Part shown: piece after piece, positions 29,926-40,529 of the stretch | Position numbering within the stretch: the first letter of the stretch is position 1 | Layout: each line of letters opens with the position of its first letter | Assembly (NCBI RefSeq): GCF_008831285.2 | Contig: NC_045151.1 | Location: 5,035,682 to 5,099,681 of the forward strand | DNA length: 64,000 bases | From: Nymphaea colorata | Taxonomy: Eukaryota > Streptophyta > Magnoliopsida > Nymphaeales > Nymphaeaceae | Reading direction: 5' to 3' | The notes under the pieces: model-generated | Databases searched by the model: none | What the model was told of the DNA's origin: nothing | What the model saw: the letters and a program-made list of their open reading frames with translations, nothing else | Made by a program: the position numbers and the translations under genes

Positions 29926-30273
29926 TGTTAAGAAAGTATAAGACAAAAACGGGGGATACAAAGAGGAAACAATGATTTACGTGGTTCGGCATATTAGCCT
30001 ACATCCACGAAAGAGAAAAAGGGGCTTTCTTCTTATTCATTATTTGTTATATGTTTACAGCAGGGATACAACTCCTTATATAGATCTGCATACACCAGAT
30101 AGAAACAATTTTACAAGAATCCTCCAATAGATATAGATAGGCTTGATTGATGTCAATAATCTTGGAGAAGATTGATGCCAATAAACTTGGAGAAGACAAT
30201 TCATTAGATCTGTATCCTATCTTCTCCCAAAGATGGTGGAGAAGATCGCCTCCTTATCTCTATGCCACGAACA
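29926..30273 (-). repeat. 3' LTR of the first copia element
   Basis: 348 bp, bounded by TG...CA, clearly alignable with 34040-34392 with scattered substitutions and small gaps. The adjoining minus-strand sequence AACTTGAGGGGAGAC (30274-30288) is the polypurine tract. Confidence 0.9.
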
Positions 30274-30370
30274 GTCTCCCCTCAAGTTGGCGAGCATATG
30301 TCAATCTGCCCCAACTTGCGCACAATGTATGTATGACGATCTCTTCCAAGAGACTTGGTAAGGATGTTGG

Positions 30371-31900
30371 CTAGTTGAAATTCACTTTTGATGTGTGGTG
30401 TTTGAATGGTTCCATCTTGTATTTTCTCTCTAATAAAGTGGCAATCGACTTCGATATGCTTAGTTCATGAAAAAAAGGATTTGCTTCAATGTAGATCGCT
30501 CCCATGTTGTGACACATTAGCTTCATAGATTCCTTCATTTCAATCTTCATATCTTTCAGTAATGCTTTTATCCATATAAACTCGCATGTACATGAAACCA
30601 TGGCCCTGTACTCCGCCTCTACACTTGATCGAGCCACAACTGACTGTTTTTTGCTATTTCAAGTTACCAAGTTTCTTTCAACAAAATTATAGTATCCCGA
30701 TGTAGATTTGCGATTATTTGGATCGCCTGTGCAATCAGTATCACAGTATCCAATTACATCCATTTTCTGATCCCGTTTCATCAAGATCCCTTGTCCTGGA
30801 GTTCCTTTTAAGTACCTAAAAATCCTATGAGCTGCTTCAACATGTTTTGACTTCCAGTTGTGCATAAATTGGCTTATGCGGTTGACAACATATGTGATAT
30901 CTGGTCAGGTGACAGTGAAATATATGAGCTTTCCAATCAATTTTTGAAAACTTTGAATGTTTTCAATATCTTCTCCTTCTTTCTTCAATTTGCAGTTCAT
31001 CTAAAGAGGTGTGTATGCAGCCTTGCACCCAAGCACCCAGTTTCCTTTAAGAGGTCTAGGGTATATTTTCTTTGGTATATGAAGACTCCATGTTCAGATT
31101 TGATTTCAAGGGTACCCAAGAAGTACCGTAGGATCTCGAGATCTTTGATTTCAAATTGCTGATTGAGATAAACTTTGACTTGTACCATGAACTCTTTGTC
31201 ATCACCTGTCAATATGATGTCATCTACATATACAAGTAAAATGGTTATCTTTGAAGATCGGATAGCAACAAACATTGTATAATCAGCATTTTGCTACACT
31301 TAAAACCAATTTTAATCAATGCTTCACTTAGGTGTGAAAACCGTGCTCAGGGGACTACTTAAGGCCATAAAGAGCCATTTTTAATTTGTACACATGTCCT
31401 TTCTCATGTTTTATCCCTTGAGGAACTTGTGTGTATACTTCTTCATTGAGTTCTCCATGAAGAAAGACATTCTTGATATCAAGTTGGGCTAGTTTCCACC
31501 GCTTGATTCATAATACTGATAGAAGAATCCTTACTGCATTCATCTTGGTGATTGGAGCAAAGGTTTCATTGTAGTCTACTCCTTCAGTTTGAGTAAAGCT
31601 TTTAGCAACGAGACGAGCTTTGTATCGTTTGATGGTTCCATCACTGTGGTATTTTATCTTGTATACCCACTTACACCCGACGACTTTCTTCCCTTTGGGC
31701 AATGGAATTAAGTCCCAACTTTGTTTTTTTCTTCAATGCTGATAGCTCTTCTTGCATAGCTTTCTGCCAGTTTGAGTTTTTGCTTGCTTCCTCATAGTTT
31801 TCTTGGTTCATGATGGGAGTAGGTATTGAGTACATAGGATTTGTAGGGTTTTGATAAGCTATCAAGGGTAATATAGTCATGTATGGAGTGATTGTGTCGG
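30371..31900 (-). pseudogene. Copia reverse transcriptase and RNase H, broken
   Basis: Reading down: NWQKAMQEELSAL, then GCKWVYKIKYHSDGT, RYKARLVAKSFTQTEGVDY and FAPITKMNAVRILLS (start of the RT). Next is LLVYVDDIILTG with the YVDD catalytic box at about 31220, then the connection region (HRIFRYLKGTPGQGI). RNase H follows (GYCDTDCTGDPNNRKSTSGY, then SSVEAEYRAM near 30630). Several stops and frameshifts separate these blocks. Confidence 0.9.
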
Positions 31901-32232
31901 GTTGAGAGATTGGAATAGAAATCTTTTAGTTTTGGTGGTGGTGTAGAGAAACGAGTTGAACTTCTAAGGATTGTTTCGATGGTTTGGTCTTGGTGAGACG
32001 ATTGTGGCCGAAGGTTAATAGGTTGCTATCTTGGTTTTGGTTTTCTAAGAAGGTAGGTTCGCTAGATTGCTGATTCTTGGTTTTGATCATAGTATTTTGA
32101 AAAAAATCAATAAGAGTAAGGGAGAGAGGAGCAGCGGAAGGAAGAGGTGCCGTGTTTTTTGAAATCATTCTTCCAAGTATTTGATATAAAACGAGCCAGA
32201 CACGCCATTTTTTCATGATTCTCTTTATATAA

Positions 32233-33157
32233 CTATGTTTTTGATGTGGGGTTCATGACCTTTCTTCTAGTATCCTCTCTTTGAATTGTTTGGCATACTT
32301 GATTAAAACTTGGCAAGGGTGTGGTCATGAGAATCTGGCTGCGAAGACTCTCGTAATCAAGTCCAAGGCCAGCAAGCACTTTAAAAATTTTGTCTTCCTC
32401 AAATAGTTTTTGATAGATGTTTGCATCAGTCGCTGGCCTGTATTGGGCGAGTTCATCATACAAGCTGCAAAGTTTGTTTAGATATAGATTGGTTTGCTTG
32501 CCGTCTTTGGTGAGGTTGGCCATATCAAGTTGCACTTGATACACACGGTAAGATTATTTTGCTCGTTGTACATCTCCTTCAAAGTATCTCATATTTCTTT
32601 TGTTGTTTTCTTGTACAAAATAGACTGGAGATGTGAGGTTCCATGGAATTCATAAGCCAAGCCATTACTATGTCATTCTCCGATTCCCAATCTTCATAAT
32701 TAAGATCATTCTTTGCTAGAGGCATGATTTTTCCACTGATATATCCTCCTTTTGATCGCCCTCTAAGGAAAAGATGGGTAGCTTTAGCCTAGCTGAGATA
32801 ATTAGTGTCGTTGAGGAGAATAGAGGGAAAAGATGGGTAGCTTTAGCCTAGCTGAGATAATTAGTGTTGTTGAGGAGAATAGAGGTGATCTTGAGCGTCC
32901 CATGACTTTGATCATTCCCTCTTATCAGACTGCTGGAGCTGCTATTAGATTGACTGTTCAAGGTATCATCCACGATGGAAAAAAAAAACGAATGCTTTCA
33001 GCAGTAGCTCCAGAAAACGAAGTAAACCCAAATCAGTGATGAACCTGGTTATGCGTTGAGGCTCAGCCTCACCTGTGACTCCCTGCAGCGTCTCAGCTTC
33101 TCCAGCTCCACCGACCTCCAATGCCTCACAATCCGCAGGGAATTCAATCAAACTCAA
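32233..33157 (-). pseudogene. Copia gag (UBN2-like), with a 59-bp tandem duplication
   Basis: The order of readable parts is ITSILLNNTNYLS, RSKGGYISGKIMP, ENDIVMAWLMNSMEP, then LCSLYDELAQYRP and LAGLGLDYESLRSQIL. This is the copia gag core. A 59-bp tandem duplication (32772-32830 and 32831-32889, one difference seen) breaks the NYLSWA region. The C-terminal zinc knuckle is lost with the downstream deletion. The start is uncertain. Confidence 0.75.
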
Positions 33158-34023
33158 TCAAGTTCAGAAGATATTAACCAAGGGAAGTGCTGAAATGATT
33201 CACCAAAAGGCCTTTGGATCCCAATTCTTGATCAGAAATTAGGGAAAACAGAGGATTCAACTGCGTTAGTTGCAGAGAGCTTCACAGCGACCTTTAATCC
33301 TTTGAAAATTCATTACTCCTCAGCGGCTACACCTAAAATTCTGAAAATTGGTGGAGATGTTCCTCAGAGGCAGATGATTCCAAAGAGCTCTTGCTCGACC
33401 TCTATCGTCGCCGGAGCTGACAACGCTGGCTAAAATCATGACAGTTCCAGGCGGTCAAATGTTATGTTATGCATCTTCTTCTAAAAGCTCGATCGCCCGA
33501 TGGTTTCTAGAGTTTTGATTCAAAACAGAAATCAATCTATTGTGGAAACAACAGCTAATCAACAAAGGGAAGTGCCAAAATAAGTCACCAGATTTCCGGA
33601 ATACCCCATTTCTGTAAGATTTTGGGGGAAACAATCACCGTGGCGGTGGAATGCCTTTGTTGCGCCACCAAATTGTCACCCAATTCCGGCCGTGAACGAT
33701 TTCTTCTTTAATACAACACCAAATCACCTCAAAATTGGTAGGAGTGTTCCTTGGGCTTGGGCAATTCTACTGGAATGGTCATTCCCATCTGATTACCAGC
33801 TAGTCACCGGAATTCCAAGAAAATGCCAAGAACAGTCGGCGACAATAGCAGGGAGGTTCACAGTGAAACACCGATCGATTGAATCAAGAAACCGGATTCC
33901 TCCTGTACTCCGCAGCAACTCCTATCGCTGAAATTCTCAGAGTCGACAGAATTTCTCTGTTGCAAATGTCAGAGACGAACAAATTGCAAATCCTCACGAA
34001 TCATCTCCAAGTGCTTTGGTAAG
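33158..34023 (-). other. Leader region of the first copia element
   Basis: Non-coding stretch between primer site and gag. It holds several diverged copies of a word like AAGGGAAGTGCCAAAAT...TCACCAG. Nothing else recognised. Confidence 0.5.
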
Positions 34024-34039
34024 CCTTGCTCTGATACCA
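34024..34039 (-). promoter_or_regulatory. Primer-binding site, initiator tRNA-Met
   Basis: TGGTATCAGAGCAAGG on the minus strand, directly after the 5' LTR. It matches the 3' end of plant initiator Met tRNA, the usual primer of copia elements. Confidence 0.85.
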
Positions 34040-34392
34040 TGTTAAGAAAGTATAAGACGGAAACAAGGGATACGACGAAGAAACAATGATTTACGTGGTT
34101 GGGCGTAATAGACTACATCCACGAAAGAGAAAAAGGGGTTATCTTCTTCTTCATTATTTATTATATGTTTACAGCAGGAATACAACTCCTTATATAAATT
34201 TACGTACACCAGATAAGATAGAAATAGTTTTACGAGAATACTCCAACAGATATAGATAGGCTTGATCGACGTCAATAATCTTGGAGAAGATTGATGCCAA
34301 TAAACATGGAGAAGATAATTCATTAGATCTGTATCCTATCTTCTCCGAAAGATGGCGGAGAAGATCGCCTCCTTATCTCTATGCCACGAACA
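34040..34392 (-). repeat. 5' LTR of the first copia element
   Basis: 353 bp, bounded by TG...CA. Its divergence from the other LTR by eye is noticeable, so the insertion is not recent. Confidence 0.9.
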
Positions 34393-36234
34393 AAAGCACC
34401 ATCAAACTTCTGCCATTCTTGAGCAGGAACTTTCTGGGAAATCCCTTGGACAATAGGGAATTTTGTATGAACAATCAAGTGATGTTTTTTCTCTCTTTTA
34501 AATTTGGAGATGAGGCAGGAGTTCGAGAGGTGGAGTATTTTGTCGCAGATGAAGGGGAGCTTCGATTTTCCCAATTCCCAAGTTTTGCATGGTGATCTGG
34601 AGGCTATCAAAGATCTCCCAGTGGTTGCCATTCATACTACAAGAAAAATTATAATTTGTGATAGAAATGGCCAGCGTGAGTGCTACTCTGTCGAGTTGCT
34701 CCTCAACTTCGGGTGCACCAATGATCTGCGCCCCATGCCCAACCACACAGACAGTCTCAGGAGGTCAGCCCACATCTGTGCATATCTCTAGCCATGCACG
34801 CTGTCAGTGATCGTCATACTAGAGGAGCCGGCTATGCTAGACCACCTAGCGTGTTCAAACCGCTACTCAGACAACGCCACCAGTGTGGGACTCACCGTCA
34901 CGACTTCCAAGGACCAAAGGGAACCTGTGTGCCAAGGTCGACTACTCCAAAATTTAGCTCGTTGCCTGACCCTGCCTAGCTGAGCCCATTCAACAGGACA
35001 CTCTCTTCCTTCTCGCCACCATGGACAATTCAGCTAGTCCAGATGCTGCCCAGACTTATTAGTGACCTCCACCTAACGTCTTCAACTACCTAGGCGAGAG
35101 GCTGGGGCTCATCCAACCACGCTAGGCGAGCTAGTGCCCAGGCATGCCACCTAGTGCCGTCCACCCAGCCTTGACCGGCTGACTAGGTGAGAGAAAGGGC
35201 ACACATAGCCATGCTGCACCAGCCAACAGGCTGGGATGCAGCCTTGGCCAATGCCTGCCAAGGCCTGGCTTGGTCAGCAGTAGGCCGGACCAACCAGTGC
35301 TCTTGCATGCCGCCAGGAGCGACTTCATGCACCACTTGGCTGAGAGCAACCAGCTCAGCCCCTCCATGCTTGAGCGGCCAGCCATGCTATCCCACTCAGA
35401 GACTCTGCATGCTGCTCGGATGCACAAGGAGACGCCAAAAGTGGTCCAGACCCACCAGCACAGACCAACACCTCCCCTCTCTCTCTCTCTCTCTCTCTAC
35501 GATGCAGCACCAACCAAGGTACTAGGTTGCCGCCCTGACCAACCAAGGCACGTTCCCTGGTTAAGTCACTCGGCCAGGTAGGTGGGCATCCACGCTAGCC
35601 CATGCCTGGGTTGTGCAGGCGCCCCTAGCCAATGAGAAGTCGTTTGCCCTCCAGCTTAGCTTGTGAGCCTTTTTTTGTGTTTTGTCTAGGCCATGTCAGC
35701 AATCCAAGTCCAGCCCATCAGCCAACCAGCACTCCTACTTGTCGCTTCAGCCAGTCCAGTCCAGTCCTCGGTAGCACCTCCACCACCCACAGACATAACT
35801 CTCCGATTGAAAGGAGTCTTCTGGTGATCCACACCTCTCTCCAGCGAGCTCTCTATGAACCTACGAATTGTCACCCATAGGCAACTCACCACATGTGAGC
35901 TTTCCTTGAATGGGCTCCACTTGTCTCCATAGCTTCGGCCATTGCCACCACCCCTGCTAACTTTCCAACTAGCAAACATAGGTAGTCTGCCCCTCTCTCT
36001 CTCACCCTTCTCTCTCTCCCTCCCACCTTCTTCTCTACTGTGGTTCCACCCCTGCTCCACCGTCGTGCGATGAAGACCTCCACCACTAAATGCCACTGGT
36101 CACCACCTCTGCCTATGCCACCATCAACTGCTGGCCATCTCCATTGCGTCCTTCCCTCTATTGTCTCTACCTCACTCTTTATCGTCTCTACCTCACTCTC
36201 CCTTGGCTGCGTGAGCATTGCCACTTGGTGCGAC
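34393..36234. other. GC-richer unassigned island between two copia elements
   Basis: From about 34680 to 36230 the base composition rises sharply against both flanks, with many CCAGCC/GGCTAGGC-type words and pyrimidine tracts (CT run at 35479-35499). Long open frames occur on both strands, but none has a family motif and their composition looks like GC bias rather than selection. Near 34637 TACTACAAGAAAAAT resembles a CACTA end with one change. Origin unknown. Confidence 0.4.
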
Positions 36235-36640
36235 TGTTGAAAATAAACAATAATGGAACATCGTACCTTTTGTTGCACACAATAAACTTTGCAAGCACAC
36301 AATAAACTTTGCAAAAACAACTTATGAATCAGAAGAAGAGAACACTCATGCAACTCAAGACTCCCACAAGGCCACCTTGCCACACTTTACACTTGATACA
36401 AATGACACAAACCGAGGTACCTATTTATAGGCTACCTCAAGACACTCAACTGATTCATAAACCTCCACACTAATAGCCACTACAACCATGATACTAAAAG
36501 ACATTCAAAAATAAAAAACCTCCCCATAACTCTTGACGTTAAACCCTTAATTTACTATGCCATAACTCTATGACATTAAAACAAAAACTGTATTATTTAT
36601 TCCACACATTTCCTAAAATTGTTTGCATCATATTTTAATA
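36235..36640 (-). repeat. 3' LTR of the second copia element
   Basis: About 406 bp. The low end (…TTATTTTCAACA, minus strand) matches the 5' LTR end; the other end abuts the polypurine tract CATCAAAGGGGAG (36641-36653). It contains a small tandem duplication of CACACAATAAACTTTGCAA near 36278-36316. Confidence 0.8.
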
Positions 36641-38760
36641 CTCCCCTTTGATGCAAAACTTGATACTCCAAGAGATGACCTGAATTTTACAAACTTTGAA
36701 TGGTCGAGTGCTTTCATAAATCCGTTTGCAACTTGATTACCTGTGGAACAATATTTCATTATTATTGTTCGATCAACAACTTCACGGATAAAATGATGAC
36801 GTAACGCATTGTGTTTAGTTCTTCCGTAGAATACCAATTTTTTGTCATGGAGATTATTGCTTGATTATTACAAAAAAGTTCAATTGCCTCATCTTGCTTT
36901 TGGTGCAAGTCACCCAAAATTCTTTGTATCCAAATAGCTTGACATGCAAATGTGGTGGCTGCAACATACTCTACTTTAGAAGATGATAGAGCCACAGTTG
37001 GTTGCTTTTTGGACATCCATGACACAACTCTTGATCCAAGAGTAAAAAATTCAAAGCATATTTTTCTTAAGAAATAAAAATACCATCATCAGTATATTGA
37101 ATTTGAATTCTAAGAAAATAATGTAACAATCCTAGATCTGATCTAGACAGATCAAATTCAGACATCATGCTTGTCTTAAATTTTTCAATGAGACTATTAG
37201 AGGAGCCTGTATAAATAATGTCATCTACATAAACACATACTATGAGAACGTCATTGCCTATTCCCTTCACGTATAAAGTGGGTTCACTTTTCCTTCCTTG
37301 AAAACCATTATGCATTAAGTATGTGTCTAATCTCCTACACCAAGCTTGTAGTACTTACTTAAGATCATAAATAGTTTTTTTTTTAATCTATATACCTTCT
37401 CTTCTTGTCTATTAACAAATCCCTGTGGTTAGCAAACAAAGACTTCTTATTTCAAGAAGCCATTCAATGCGGAACTTTACATCAAACTGAAAAACTAACC
37501 ATTTCATATGGCAGCTAATGACAAAATGATTCTAACAGTTTCAAAGTGTCCAACAAGAGAAAAAGTTTCTGAAAAATCTCCCTTATATTCTTGAACATAC
37601 TCATTTGTGACAAGTCTTGCATTGCATTTTTGCATGCGTCCATCAACATTTTATTTTGTTTTGTAGACCAATTTAACATCAATGACATTTTAGCTATCTG
37701 GTTGATCTACAAGTTCCCAAGTGTCATTTTTTTCAATGGCCGCTAGTTTTTCTTTCATGGATTTCTCTCATTCTTGTTTTCTACAAGCATCTTCATAGCA
37801 TGTTGGTTCTGTAACCATCAAAGCAAGTGCACAATTATAAGGGTCATCAACTCTTATTACCTTTCTTGGAGGCCTATCACTATCAATAGTAAGTCCAATA
37901 TTTTGGTTTCTTTGAGCTTTTCATGAAAATGATGTTGTTGGTGGAGGCTGAGATTCATCTTTTTCAAATTCATTTGGTTCATTTGAGTCATTTTCAGTAA
38001 CCAAATGCCCATCTTTGTTATCCCACTTCCAAAAACTGCTTTCATCAAAAACATCTCACTGAATAATAAGTTTCTTGGTATCAGGGTTACTCAACTGATA
38101 CCCTTTCGTAACATCTAAATATCTAACAAATATACATTTTTCACTTTTCTTTTCCAACTTAGTACGTAGCTTTGAATCAATTAAAGCATAACAAATACAT
38201 TTAAAAATTCATAAATTACTTACATTAGGTTTGCATTTCCACCAAGCCTCATAGGAAGTTTGATTGCGTACTGCTTTAGTTGGTGAAATGCTTAAAATAT
38301 GAACCGCATTAGCCACTACTTCTGCTCAAAAATCATTTGAAAGTTGACTTTCACTCAGCATGATTCTAGCCATTTCTACCACAGTTCTGTTCTTACACTC
38401 AACAACACCGTTTTGCTGAGGTGTCTTCCTTATTGTCAAGTACCTATGAATTCCATTCCTCTTGTAAAAATCATTAAAATTATTAGACAAAAATTCTCCT
38501 CATCTATATGTGCATAAACATTATATAGCACGATTGATGCACTTTTCTACTAAAGCTTTAAACTCTTGAAATTTTTCAAAAGCTTTTGACTTTTGGGTAA
38601 GAAAATATACCCAATCCATACGAGTAAAATCATCAATAAACAACATAATATATCTACTATTATTTAAGGAAGCAGTATTCATATGCCCACAAATATTTGC
38701 ATGGACTAGTTCAAGAGGCTTTTTGGCCCTCCATGCCTTTTCAATTGGGAAAGACATACA
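36628..38760 (-). pseudogene. Copia pol: integrase, reverse transcriptase, RNase H, broken
   Basis: Integrase: KAWRAKKPLELVHANICGHM and YIMLFIDDFTRMDWVYFL near 38757-38600, with the catalytic Asp regions. RT: CVYVDDIIYTGSSN near 37240 and DLGLLHYFLRIQI. RNase H: MSWMSKKQPTVALSSSKVEY near 37020, then TKHNALRHHFIRE near 36810. Many stops and shifts. Confidence 0.88.
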
Positions 38761-39203
38761 ATATTCCTTTCCATATAAACATCATTCACAAATCTTATCA
38801 CTACATATAATATGAGGTAAACCCAATACCATGTTCTTATTGTTTGCTAATTTTAGGCCATTATAATGCAAATGACTATATCTTAAATGCCAAAGCTAAA
38901 AGATTTTATCAACATCACTAACTAAACAACTTCATCTATATATGAAAATTCAAGTGGAAACATACTATTTTGAGTCATTTTAACTACAATGAAAGACTTG
39001 CTATCTCACTGCTTTCTCTTGATTACACAGTTTCCATTATTTAAATTAAGTAAATAACCATTTTCAAGTAACTATCCAACACTCAATAAGTTGTAAGTTA
39101 AACCAGGTATATAATAAACATGATGGATTAATTTTTTTACTACATGATTTAATCTTAACTTCAATAGTTCCTTTGCCTTTACTTTGTACTTATTATTTTC
39201 GAG

Positions 39204-40227
39204 TCATACACATACCTTCACAGACTCGTCAATATGGTGGAAAAGATTCTTTTCACTTGTCATATGGTTACTACAACTACTATCTAGAAACCATACATGA
39301 TCGACCTTAGCTTTTGAATGGGCAATGAAAAAGTTACCTTTATTACCTTTTTCCTTTTCTTCAACTACATTGACCAGCTTTTTTTGCCTTTTCCCAGCAC
39401 TTTGACTCGATGTGCTCATATTTTTTGCAAAAGTAACATTGTTTATCCCTATAACATGGTCTTTGATTACTACCATGGTCAGCATTTTACCGACCTCCAC
39501 CAAATCTCCCACGGCCACGACTACAACTATGACCATGATAGCTACTTTTGCCACTTCCTTTACTTGCATATTTGCTATTTGATATTCGCTGCCCTTTTGA
39601 TTGTTAGAAATTTCTGTCCTAGCCTAAAATGCATGCTCAATGTTTTTTTTTGTAAAAGCAAACCCATCAATTCATTAATAGAATAAGTACTCATGTCTTT
39701 AGATTCTTCTATAGCAGTTAGACATGATCAAATTTGGATGGCAAACTTCGTAAATATTCTCTACTTCCTTTTTGTCTTCCATTACTTTTCCAAAGATTTT
39801 TATTTGATTTATGGTAGTTTACATTCTAGAGAAGAAATTTTGGATTCATTTTCTTTCATTTGCAAGGTCTCAAATTCTCTACGTAAAATTTGAAGTTTTA
39901 CTATTGTTACCTTACTATCTCCATGATATGCTTTCTTCAAAATATTCTAAGCTTCACTTGACTTGGTCGCTGCTGCGATGTGAGAAAAAAAAAATCAGTC
40001 ACAGCTTGTTGCAAAATAAGAAGAGCCTTTGCATCCTTCTTGTGTGTCTCCTTCACTTCATTTGAAGACTCTGCCGCATCATTTTCAACTAGATCCCAAA
40101 GATCTTGTGATATAGAAAATGTCTTCATTTTAATGTTCCAAAATTCATAACTTTCTCCATTAAAAATAAGTGCTAAAATGTATGAGAGGTTGAGAATAGC
40201 ATTCAAATTCATACCATTCGATGACAT
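39204..40227 (-). pseudogene. Copia gag and protease, broken
   Basis: gag starts near 40227 and reads IFNGESYEFWNIKMKTF, then QDLWDLVENDA. Near 39300 stands VWFLDSSCSNHMTSEKNLF, the copia protease active-site region, normally D-S-G-C-S-x-H-M-T; here the Gly is Ser. A worn zinc-knuckle region lies between. Confidence 0.8.
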
Positions 40228-40322
40228 TTTTCAATCAGGTGTTTGCGGACACCTTGAAAAATTGGCTTCAAAAAAATCCTTGGAACGTACTAATTCAGTC
40301 TGACGAATAGCTTGATTGAGCC

Positions 40323-40337
40323 TGGGCTCTGATAACA
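40323..40337 (-). promoter_or_regulatory. Primer-binding site of the second copia element
   Basis: TGTTATCAGAGCCCA on the minus strand, a one-base variant of the initiator-Met primer site, three bases from the LTR end. Confidence 0.7.
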
Positions 40338-40340
40338 CAA

Positions 40341-40529
40341 TATTGGAAATAAACAATAATGGAACACCATACCTTATGTTGCACACAATGAACTTTGCAG
40401 AAACAACTTCTGAATAGGAGGAAGAGAACACTCATACGACTCATGAGTCCCACAAGGCCACCTTGCCACACTTTACACTTGATACAAATGACACAAACCA
40501 AGGCACCTATTTATAGGCTACCTCAAGAG
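40341..40529 (-). repeat. Truncated 5' LTR of the second copia element
   Basis: About 190 bp alignable with 36235-36440, including CAAGGCCACCTTGCCACACT and CTATTTATAGGC. Similarity stops after CCTCAAGA. The missing part is U3. Confidence 0.8.

Larger units (their letters stand above)
29926..34392 (-). mobile_element. Ty1/copia LTR retrotransposon, internally deleted
   Basis: Two similar LTRs (29926-30273 and 34040-34392) flank an internal region of about 3.8 kb. Each LTR starts TGTTCGTGGC and ends CTTAACA on the minus strand. The flanks are GAAGC on the left and AAAGC on the right, a 5-bp target duplication with one change. A primer-binding site abuts the 5' LTR and a purine tract abuts the 3' LTR. 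Inside are gag (33157-32233) and RT plus RNase H (31900-30371). Protease and integrase are missing: only about 300 bp lie between gag and the RT lead-in. The element cannot move on its own. Confidence 0.9.
36235..40529 (-). mobile_element. Second Ty1/copia retrotransposon, old, 5' LTR truncated
   Basis: The 3' LTR (36235-36640) is whole. The 5' LTR (40341-40529) keeps only the part next to the primer site and then breaks into gypsy-type sequence. Between them, on the minus strand and in copia order, are worn gag, protease, integrase, RT and RNase H. The LTR ends themselves have mutated (the TG start reads TA in the 3' LTR, the CA end reads TA in the 5' LTR). Older than the copia element at 29.9 kb by its decay. 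Confidence 0.88.

Noticed and set aside
32833-33039. Plus-strand 68-codon frame beginning MGSFSLAEIISVVEEN, looking like a host gene fragment captured by the copia element
   Set aside because: The minus strand of the same bases reads as the N-terminal part of copia gag (ITSILLNNTNYLS, then RSKGGYISGKI), so the plus frame is its antisense shadow, helped by the 59-bp duplication.
35187-36383. Several frames over 100 codons on both strands
   Set aside because: They arise from locally high GC with few stop codons; frames overlap on both strands and none has a recognisable motif.
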